Of a stretch of 19,920 nt of DNA, positions 14,429-19,920 are shown one piece after another. The DNA comes from Aquifex sp. (lineage in GTDB: Bacteria > Aquificota > Aquificia > Aquificales > Aquificaceae). The stretch lies in the NCBI GenBank assembly GCA_003978875.1, contig QNXQ01000195.1, forward strand, positions 1 through 19,920, written 5' to 3'. Every line of letters begins with the position of its first letter. Position 1 is the stretch's first letter. Made by a program: the position numbers and the translations under genes. The notes beneath the pieces were generated by a model. It ran no database searches. It was not told the origin of the DNA and was given only the letters and a program-made list of their open reading frames with translations.

Positions 14429-14545
14429 TTATTTTCCCTTTAATTGTTTATTGGCCAAATATATGACAGTTCCTCCCACAATTAAGGTAAATATCAATAT
14501 AGCAAGATAGATGAATGTTATAGCTTTATTCCCTTCTACAATCAT
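14429..14545 (-). CDS. Tiny single-span membrane protein
   Basis: 38 codons from ATG (14545-14543) to TAA. Short polar start MIVEGNK, one membrane helix (residues 9-30, 'TFIYLAILIFTLIVGGTVIYL'-like), and a basic tail (NKQLKGK). It begins 4 bp after the stop of the 66-residue membrane-protein gene, so the two would be translated from one transcript. There is no Shine-Dalgarno sequence. The topology is clean for a real small protein, but such short frames also occur by chance. Function unknown. Confidence 0.45.
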   Translation of the reverse strand: MIVEGNKAITFIYLAILIFTLIVGGTVIYLANKQLKGK

Positions 14546-14549
14546 CGTA

Positions 14550-14750
14550 CTATTTAAATCTATCACTCAGAATAATAATAGTAAATCCAGTAATTAAACT
14601 TACTGCAGCCGTAGTAATCCCTATGAATAGATTAATGACATCCACCTTTTTATTAGCAATAGGATGAATTATTAAAGCTACTATTACGGCTAACGCCAAG
14701 TTAATGAAGAACTTTCCTAATTCCATGAGACTATCTTTAGAAAATTTCAT
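14550..14750 (-). CDS. Small two-span membrane protein
   Basis: 66 residues starting 'MKFSKDSLMELGKFFINLAL'. Two hydrophobic helices lie at about residues 12-29 and 39-61, joined by a short 'ANKKVDV' loop, with a 'SDRFK' end. The short amphipathic start followed by 'LGKFFINLA' recalls small membrane proteins of unknown function in other bacteria, but I cannot assign a named family. Its start codon is part of the second copy of the 22-bp repeat. It forms a pair with the 38-residue membrane protein downstream. Confidence 0.65.
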   Translation of the reverse strand: MKFSKDSLMELGKFFINLALAVIVALIIHPIANKKVDVINLFIGITTAAVSLITGFTIIILSDRFK

Positions 14751-14768
14751 ATTAATTCAATATTATGA
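14747..14768. repeat. 22-bp perfect direct repeat, copy 2 (divergent promoter)
   Basis: Same 22 bases as 14399-14420. It carries the start codon of the 66-residue gene on the minus strand (14750-14748) and that of the 104-residue gene on the plus strand (14765-14767). The 14-bp spacer between them (ATTAATTCAATATT) gives TAATAT on the minus strand and TATTAA on the plus strand, each ending 9 nt before its start codon, so both genes are probably transcribed as leaderless messages. Confidence 0.9.
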
Positions 14769-15079
14769 GGGTGAAATTCAGGATAGGAATATATAAACAA
14801 GGAAAAAAACAACGCAAAAAAGATTTTCAAGGGCTTTCAGACCCACTATTTATAGGTATGAGGTATATTACGGAGTTCAAATACCTGGAAGCAACAAAGT
14901 GGCTATTTTTAGCGGAAGATTCTTACGAAAAGTATCTACTGCTCGGGCTTATAAACGAGGCTTTGGGTCAGGAAGAACAATCAAGAGAATTTTTTGAAAC
15001 TGCCAATAAATACGAAAGAAAGACCGATTACGAGTTCTTCAAGGAAATACCAGAGGAGAACTTAGTTATGAAAGTTTGA
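14765..15079 (+). CDS. Small TPR-like protein of unknown function
   Basis: 104 residues. A basic N-terminus (KFRIGIYKQGKKQRKKDFQG) precedes a helical part with one TPR-like unit at about residues 45-80 ('YEKYLLLGLINEALGQEEQSREFFETA'). There is no signal peptide. I do not recognise a family. The plus-strand start is set by the shared repeat/promoter. The 3' end overlaps the modA end convergently by 18 bp. Confidence 0.65.
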   Translation: MRVKFRIGIYKQGKKQRKKDFQGLSDPLFIGMRYITEFKYLEATKWLFLAEDSYEKYLLLGLINEALGQEEQSREFFETANKYERKTDYEFFKEIPEENLVMKV

Positions 15080-15802
15080 AGAAATCTCAAATCCGTATTT
15101 TTGCAAAATATCTGCTGCAAATTTACTTTTTAAGAATTCTATAAATTGTTTGGAAGCTTCCTTTTCTTTACCGTTTAGGGTTATTACTGCAATATTTTTA
15201 ATCTCCGGGTAGAGACTATTATCAACCGTTATGTATTTTCCCTTACCGTAGGGAATGACGAGGGAAAGGGCTACTATACCTATATCCGCACCTCCGCTAA
15301 CTACGTACTGGAAAGCTTGTGAAACATTTGAGCCGTAAACAAGTTTAGGTAAAACTTCTCGGTATATTCCTATTTTTTTTAAAAACTCCACAGCTGCTTT
15401 TCCGTAGGGAGCGTGTTTGGGATTTGCAATAGCGATTTTTTCAATTTCCGGTGAAAGCAAAATTTTATAGTTCTTCAGCTCTATATCCTTAAGCGTAAAT
15501 ATAACAAGTTTTCCTTTAGAAAATACCGTGTAAGAGCTTTTTAAAGCTTTCCCTTCGGCAATTAGCTTTTTTGGGTAAATCTCATTGGCGGAGATAAAAA
15601 CATCGTAGGGTGCTCCGTTTTTTATCTGGATATAAAAATGTCCGGAAGCACCGTAAGATACTAAGACTTTGTGCTTGTATCTCTTTTCAAATTCCTTAAC
15701 TATTTCTGAAAGTGCAAAACGAAAACTCGAAGCCGAGGCTATTCTCAAAACATCTGCAAAACTGAAACTCAAAAGGAATATAAGAGTTAATAAAAGTCTC
15801 AC
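15062..15802 (-). CDS. modA: Molybdate/tungstate-type periplasmic binding protein ModA
   Basis: 246 residues. A signal peptide covers residues 1-16 (MRLLLTLIFLLSFSFA). The mature domain has the ModA pattern: 'RIASASSFRFALSEIVKEFEKR', 'VSYGASGHFYIQIKNGAPYDVFISAN' near 48-75, 'IANPKHAPYGKAAVEFL' near 125 and 'SGGADIGIVALSL' near 170. These residues bind the oxyanion and deliver it to the ModBC permease. No modB or modC is next to it. The start is a GTG overlapping the radC stop as GTGA. It ends the ubiD-radC-modA series. Confidence 0.9.
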   Translation of the reverse strand: MRLLLTLIFLLSFSFADVLRIASASSFRFALSEIVKEFEKRYKHKVLVSYGASGHFYIQIKNGAPYDVFISANEIYPKKLIAEGKALKSSYTVFSKGKLVIFTLKDIELKNYKILLSPEIEKIAIANPKHAPYGKAAVEFLKKIGIYREVLPKLVYGSNVSQAFQYVVSGGADIGIVALSLVIPYGKGKYITVDNSLYPEIKNIAVITLNGKEKEASKQFIEFLKSKFAADILQKYGFEISSNFHN

Positions 15803-16494
15803 AGCAAGCCTTCCTCTCTGAAGGAGTAGTACCCTTCCTCTGAAACTATTATATGGTCTAAGAGGTCAAAACCCAACAGCTGGCAGGCTTTCTTTAATCT
15901 CTCTGTAAAGTTCACATCATCGTTGGAAGGATACGGCTGTCCCTGTGGATGATTATGGGCAATTATTATTCCGTTAGCGGAAAGCTTTACAGCTTTAAAA
16001 AGTATATCTTTGGGCTCAGAGATTACCGTGTTCGCATTTCCTATAGCAACAACTTCGTAGTCAACCAGTCTATTACTCAAGTCAAGGTACAGAGCTATAA
16101 GGCTTTCTTTTCTCTCACTAAATTTATCTTTTAAAAATTCAAGTGCTTCTTTTGGGTTCCTTATAAATATTCCCCTTTTCCCTTTGCTAATCCTTTTGGA
16201 AATCTCGATTAGGGCTTTAATCTGGAGAGCCTTTACCAGTCCGAGTCCTTTAATTTTCAAAAGCTCCTCAACACTTAACTTTTCAAGCTTATCCCATCCC
16301 ATCTTCACGAGCTCCTTAGCTATTTTTAAGACATCCTGTCCCTTTGTTCCGGAACCTAAGATAACCGCCAAAAGTTCTTCATCCGATAGAAATTCCGCAC
16401 CCAACTCTTTTAGTTTTTCCCTTGGTCTAAGTTCTTTGGGAATTTCCTTAATAGAACGATAAGAATAGTTTATTCTATCCCCAGTTTGTTCCAT
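15799..16494 (-). CDS. radC: RadC-family JAMM-domain protein
   Basis: 231 residues, usual RadC length. The N-terminal helix-hairpin-helix region (about 20-100) includes 'LLKIKGLGLVKALQIKALIE'. The C-terminal JAMM metal site is complete: His180-x-His182-Pro-x-Gly, then Pro-Ser190-xx-Asp193. Despite the name, a role in DNA repair is not established. The JAMM motif suggests a metal-dependent hydrolase. The start lies inside the end of ubiD (25-nt overlap). Confidence 0.93.
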   Translation of the reverse strand: MEQTGDRINYSYRSIKEIPKELRPREKLKELGAEFLSDEELLAVILGSGTKGQDVLKIAKELVKMGWDKLEKLSVEELLKIKGLGLVKALQIKALIEISKRISKGKRGIFIRNPKEALEFLKDKFSERKESLIALYLDLSNRLVDYEVVAIGNANTVISEPKDILFKAVKLSANGIIIAHNHPQGQPYPSNDDVNFTERLKKACQLLGFDLLDHIIVSEEGYYSFREEGLL

Positions 16495-17930
16495 ATTTCA
16501 TCAATCCTCTTTTTTACTTCCGGAGACATTTCAATTACTTCAGGCCACTCCCTTGTGTACCCCTCCTCCTTCCACTTGGTTGTTGCGTCGATAATCATTT
16601 TACCACCAAAACCCACTTTGTTTGTAGCATGGTCAAGGACATCTATTGGACCTTTCAAGATTAAAACATCCCTTTGAGGGTCAACATTATTACCCCACGC
16701 CCAAAGAACTTCACCTAAATCCTGAACGTTCACCCATTCGTCAAATACAACTATGTGTTTCTCCAGGGACATAAGTCCAAGCCCTAAAAGTGCGTAAGCT
16801 ACCTTAAAAGCGTGTCCCGGATAGCGTTTCTTTATAGAAACAAAACAGAAGTTGTGGAAACATCCTTCCGCGGGAAGGTGGTAATCGACTATCTCGGGAA
16901 GATTGAACTTTATGAGTGGTAAAAATATCCTCTCCGTTGCCCAACCTAAGTATTTGTCTTCTTGAGGAGGTCTTCCAACTATTGTAGTAAGGTAAATCGG
17001 GGCTTTTCTCATAACTATAGCCGTAACGTGCATCATAGGGTACTTATCAACAGGTGTGTAAAAACCTGTATGGTCTCCGAAAGGACCTTCATCTACGAGA
17101 GGCTCTTCCGGGTCTACATACCCTTCTATAACGATTTCCGCATTTGCTGGATACTCCAAGTCAACTGTAATTCCTTTAACAAGTTCCACAGGTTTTTCCA
17201 TTATTATTCCCGCAAAGAGATATTCATCCACTTCGGGAGGAAGTGGTGCGGATGCCACATATGGAAGCGGTGGTTCTCCTCCTATAGCTATGGCAACTTC
17301 TAACTTTTTCCCGAGTCTTTTTGCCTTCCAGTAATGATGATTTCCATCCTTATGAATTTGCCAGTGCATAGCAAGCTTATCTTTATCCAGTACCTGGAGT
17401 CTATAGAGGCCTACATTTCTTATACCGCTTTCCGGATCTTTGGTTATTACTTGGCCAAAAGTAATAAACCTCCCTCCGTCTTTCGGCCAACATTTTAAAA
17501 TGGGTAAATCTTCTAAGTTGATATTCCCCATTATTATTTCTTCATGTACTTTAGCTTTTTTTACCAACTTCGGGATAGCATCGTTGAGCTTTTTTAACTC
17601 TGGTAGTTTCTTGAGCTTTTCCAAAAAGGTTTTAGGTACCTCAGGTCTGAGGATTCTATATAATTTCCACCCTATATCCTCAAGGTTTTCGTAGCCTAAC
17701 GCTTTCTTAATTCTTTTCTCAGAACCGTACAGATTAGTGAGAACAGGTATGTTATACCCCTTCGGGTTTTCAAATAAAAGGGCTTTACCTCCACCCGGCA
17801 TCTTACAAACTCTGTCGGTTACTTCCGTTATTTCCAGTATAGGTGAAAGAGGTTCTTTTATCCTGACAAGCTCTCTTTCCCTTTCCAAGTCCCTCACGAA
17901 CTCCTGTATGTCCCTGTATTTGTATCCCAT
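16470..17930 (-). CDS. ubiD: UbiD-family decarboxylase (prenylated-FMN dependent)
   Basis: 486 residues, full length. The N-terminal 'YRDIQEFVRDLERERELVRI' and 'PGGGKALLFENPKG' lead into the prFMN-binding region 'HWQIHKDGNHHY' near residue 190 and 'EGPFGDHTGFYTP' near 280, which carries the catalytic acidic residues. 'GHAFKVAYALLGLGLMSLEKHIVVFDE' near 373 is also typical. UbiD enzymes decarboxylate aromatic acids in quinone synthesis. In menaquinone makers using the futalosine route, a UbiD-like protein (MqnL) does this. Aquificales make naphthoquinones, so that role is likely but inferred. Its UbiX partner is not in the window. The start has no Shine-Dalgarno sequence. Confidence 0.9.
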   Translation of the reverse strand: MGYKYRDIQEFVRDLERERELVRIKEPLSPILEITEVTDRVCKMPGGGKALLFENPKGYNIPVLTNLYGSEKRIKKALGYENLEDIGWKLYRILRPEVPKTFLEKLKKLPELKKLNDAIPKLVKKAKVHEEIIMGNINLEDLPILKCWPKDGGRFITFGQVITKDPESGIRNVGLYRLQVLDKDKLAMHWQIHKDGNHHYWKAKRLGKKLEVAIAIGGEPPLPYVASAPLPPEVDEYLFAGIIMEKPVELVKGITVDLEYPANAEIVIEGYVDPEEPLVDEGPFGDHTGFYTPVDKYPMMHVTAIVMRKAPIYLTTIVGRPPQEDKYLGWATERIFLPLIKFNLPEIVDYHLPAEGCFHNFCFVSIKKRYPGHAFKVAYALLGLGLMSLEKHIVVFDEWVNVQDLGEVLWAWGNNVDPQRDVLILKGPIDVLDHATNKVGFGGKMIIDATTKWKEEGYTREWPEVIEMSPEVKKRIDEIWNKLGIE

Positions 17931-17951
17931 TCTTTTTATAATATTTGGTTT
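17931..17951. promoter_or_regulatory. 21-bp divergent promoter between ubiD and lysS
   Basis: A perfect TATAAT at 17937-17942 on the plus strand ends 9 nt before the lysS ATG. On the minus strand TATTAT (17943-17938) ends 7 nt before the ubiD ATG. The same A/T core therefore serves both directions, and the distances leave room for only a few untranslated bases. Confidence 0.55.
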
Positions 17952-19682
17952 ATGGAAGAAATAAGACTAAAAAAGCTTCGTCAGCTGAAGGAAAAAGGCA
18001 TAAACCCCTATCCCTACAGATTCGAAATTTCAGACTTTATAGGAAATATAAGAAAACAGTATGAGGAAGAACCTCCTGAAAACTATAAGGTAAAAGTCTC
18101 AGGAATAGCCAAAAGGGTTTCCAGAACGGAAAACGGGTTCATGGTAAGGATAGCGGATGAAAACGGAGTAGAAATTTTGGTTTTCACAAGGGAAGAAAAT
18201 CTAAAACCAAAAGAAAAATATACATTCGAAGGTCTACTGAAAAGAGTTGAAGGAAAACTGAGTGTAGTTGATGCAGTTCTGACCAGTGAACCCGGAGAAG
18301 ATATAAAGAAGATAAAAGACCAATTTGACTACGACCCAAACTTTAGACCTATTTCCCTCGCGGGAAGACTCGTATCAATGAGGACAATGGGAAAAGCTAT
18401 CTTCGGTCATATCCAAGACCTCACGGGAAAAATACAGATATATCTAAAGAAAGATATAGTAGGAGAAGACAAGCTAAAATTTTTCAACGATTACATAGAT
18501 GTAGGAGACATTATCGGAGTGAGAGGTAAGCTCTTTAGAACAAATACTGGAGAGCTTACTGTTGAAGTAGAGGAGTTTGAACTACTTTCTAAATCCCTTC
18601 ATCCCCTTCCCGAAAAGTGGCACGGCCTCAAAGACGTTGAAGTAAGGTACAGACAAAGATATCTGGACCTAATAGCTAACCCAGAGGCGAGAAGAGTCTT
18701 TATGCTGAGAACCAAACTCATAACGGAGATGAGAAAGTTCTTTGAAATGCACGGATTTATTGAGGTTGAAACCCCAATACTCCAGCCAATAGCAAGCGGA
18801 GCAAACGCTAAACCTTTTGTAACCTATCACAATTTCCTCGAAACTGAACTTTATTTGAGAATAGCTCCCGAGCTTTACTTGAAAAGACTTATAGTGGGAG
18901 GTTTCCCCAGAGTCTACGAAATAGGAAAGAACTTCAGAAACGAAAGTGTAGACAGAACCCATAACCCTGAATTTACAATGGTAGAGTTTTACGCGGCATA
19001 TTGGGATTACTTTGACCTTATGAAGTTCACCGAAGATATGTTTGTCTATCTTCTCGAAAAGACTCTTGGAACACTAAAGGTTAAATACGGAGAATGGGAA
19101 CTGGATTTTACACCTCCTTTTAGAAAGGTTAAGTACTTTGATATCCTTAAAGAAAAAACGGGTAAAGATAAAGACTTTTTCCTGAAAGATGTAGAAGGAC
19201 TCCGTAAGTTAGCAAAAGAACTGGATATTCCCGATGTAGATAAAATGACCCACGCTAAACTCCTTGACAAGGTTTTCGAAAGAGTTGCAGAAGAAGAACT
19301 AATTCAGCCGACTTTTATTATAGATTTTCCAAAGCTCCTTTCTCCGCTGGCAAAAACCCACAGGGAAGATGCAGATTTAGTTGAACGTTTTGAGCTATTC
19401 GTCGCAAGATATGAAGTTGCAAACGCTTATACCGAACTCAATGACCCCATAGACCAAAGGGAGAGATTTGAAGAGCAACTTAAGGAAAAGCAAATGGGAG
19501 ACGAGGAAGCGATGGAAATGGATGAAGATTTTATAAGAGCTTTAGAATACGGAATGCCCCCCACAGGTGGAGAGGGAATAGGAATAGACAGGCTGGCCAT
19601 GTTCAAGCTTGGGATAGACGACATCCGCTACCTCTTCAGCTACGACCTGCGCTGGTTGAGGGAAGCGAGGCTGGTGTGGTGA
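17952..19682 (+). CDS. lysS: Class II lysyl-tRNA synthetase with a foreign, PheS-like C-terminus (chimeric)
   Basis: 576 codons. Residues 1-550 are class II LysRS: an OB-fold anticodon-binding domain (about 40-190, with 'VSGIAKRVSRTENGFMVRI' and 'FGHIQDLTGKIQIYL'), then the catalytic core with motif 1 'FFEMHGFIEVETPIL' near 263, motif 2 'FRNESVDRTHNPEFTMVEFY' near 328, and motif 3 'GGEGIGIDRLAM' at 539-550. Normal LysRS continues with a stretch like 'SIRDVILFP..RP'. Here residues 551-576 read 'FKLGIDDIRYLFSYDLRWLR' and end 'EARLVW', which is the pattern that follows motif 3 in archaeal PheS. Codon use turns GC-rich at the same point. The native end is missing. It has a leaderless-type start. 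Confidence 0.9.
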   Translation: MEEIRLKKLRQLKEKGINPYPYRFEISDFIGNIRKQYEEEPPENYKVKVSGIAKRVSRTENGFMVRIADENGVEILVFTREENLKPKEKYTFEGLLKRVEGKLSVVDAVLTSEPGEDIKKIKDQFDYDPNFRPISLAGRLVSMRTMGKAIFGHIQDLTGKIQIYLKKDIVGEDKLKFFNDYIDVGDIIGVRGKLFRTNTGELTVEVEEFELLSKSLHPLPEKWHGLKDVEVRYRQRYLDLIANPEARRVFMLRTKLITEMRKFFEMHGFIEVETPILQPIASGANAKPFVTYHNFLETELYLRIAPELYLKRLIVGGFPRVYEIGKNFRNESVDRTHNPEFTMVEFYAAYWDYFDLMKFTEDMFVYLLEKTLGTLKVKYGEWELDFTPPFRKVKYFDILKEKTGKDKDFFLKDVEGLRKLAKELDIPDVDKMTHAKLLDKVFERVAEEELIQPTFIIDFPKLLSPLAKTHREDADLVERFELFVARYEVANAYTELNDPIDQRERFEEQLKEKQMGDEEAMEMDEDFIRALEYGMPPTGGEGIGIDRLAMFKLGIDDIRYLFSYDLRWLREARLVW

Positions 19683-19920
19683 GGTGGGGATGGCTTGGCG
19701 GCTAGTTGCATCCTCCTAGGAGTTAGTGGGGTGTTGGTGTTGTCATCTTGATGGCCTATGGCCTGTGAAGCAATGCTGTTGTGGGGTCTGGTCCGTCTGC
19801 GTTGGTTGTGTGGCTTGGGTGGGTGGAGTATGACGTGGGCATTTGAGGTCGGGTGAGTTGACACCTCCAAGATCTTCTCCTGGTCGGTCAGTTCGTAAGT
19901 CTCCTTGTCATCTTCTAAGG
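19602..19920. other. Foreign GC-rich segment at window end (PheS 3' end plus unexplained DNA)
   Basis: From about 19602 to the window end the DNA is much richer in G and C than everything upstream. The first 78 sense bases extend the lysS frame with a PheS-alpha-like C-terminus ending TGG TGA at 19682. All three plus-strand frames are closed by stops soon after. Nothing in it resembles the Aquificales-type genes before it. It probably comes from another, likely archaeal, thermophile through a chimeric join within the shared motif-3 stretch at about 19581-19601. Confidence 0.7.
19640..19918 (-). CDS. Possible 3' end of an unidentified minus-strand gene (cut by window edge)
   Basis: An open minus-strand frame runs from the window edge to a TAG at 19640-19642. 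Its first ~19 codons read 'LEDDKETYELTDQEKILEV', with G/C-ended codons and ordinary protein composition. The remaining ~70 codons are unusually rich in Pro, His, Thr, Ser and Arg, look non-coding, and overlap the PheS-like tail on the other strand. The first part may belong to a real gene. Whether the frame truly continues is doubtful. Confidence 0.2.
   Translation of the reverse strand, partial: LEDDKETYELTDQEKILEVSTHPTSNAHVILHPPKPHNQRRRTRPHNSIASQAIGHQDDNTNTPLTPRRMQLAAKPSPPHHTSLASLNQRRS

Noticed and set aside
1..19920. CRISPR arrays, tRNA or rRNA genes, prophage genes, toxin-antitoxin or defence systems
   Set aside because: No spaced repeats, tRNA cloverleaf or rRNA segments were seen, and no gene matches these classes. 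The two tiny membrane proteins at 14429-14750 were considered as a toxin pair, but nothing beyond size and topology supports it.

Overview
The window looks like a chromosomal fragment of a thermophilic Aquificales bacterium (Aquifex/Hydrogenobacter type). This rests on A/T-rich coding DNA with Lys/Glu-rich proteins, genes packed with 4-nt overlaps, and a phosphoglycerate-mutase-like phosphoserine phosphatase of the type described in Hydrogenobacter thermophilus. The order fliI-fliH-x-dus-rhodanese-pilD-secF also agrees with what I remember of Aquifex aeolicus. Both edges of the window are cut. The last ~320 bases differ in composition and gene content from the rest and look foreign.

Layout. 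1-4408 (minus strand) is one operon: htpX membrane protease, pspA phosphoserine phosphatase, a large secreted TPR protein, and the start of a TolQ/ExbB-type proton channel. 4525-6281 (minus) holds era and an IclR-family regulator. A short unknown gene (6326-6637) diverges from the regulator. 6626-8567 (minus) is the flagellar export pair fliH-fliI. 8586-9764 (plus) holds a small membrane protein and a tRNA-dihydrouridine synthase. 9750-12769 (minus) is a tightly overlapped operon: lipoprotein, long-form hibernation factor hpf, secF and prepilin peptidase, followed by a periplasmic rhodanese with its own strong ribosome-binding site.

12770-13119 has no protein gene. It holds a ~300-bp GC-rich, hairpin-dense element with matching hairpins at both ends, which I read as a non-autonomous relic of an IS200/IS605-family element with an omega-RNA-like right end. 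13120-14402 (minus) holds dcd and a PabC-like aminotransferase. 14399-14768 is a small cassette of two tiny membrane-protein genes bracketed by a perfect 22-bp direct repeat that doubles as a promoter/start-codon region. 14765-15079 (plus) is a small TPR-like protein. 15062-17930 (minus) holds ubiD, radC and modA in an overlapping series. 17952 onward (plus) is lysS.

The lysS frame is lysyl-tRNA synthetase through motif 3 (about base 19601). It then switches without a break into what reads as the C-terminus of an archaeal-type phenylalanyl-tRNA synthetase alpha chain, followed by GC-rich DNA with no clear gene. An assembly or cloning chimera between two class II synthetase genes at a short shared motif is the simplest explanation.

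Regulation. Several divergent gene pairs are separated by only 14-21 bp (one by about 44 bp). The spacer is an A/T core that reads as a -10 box on both strands 7-12 nt from each start codon, with no Shine-Dalgarno sequence. This suggests leaderless or nearly leaderless divergent transcripts. htpX, era and the rhodanese, in contrast, have good Shine-Dalgarno sequences.
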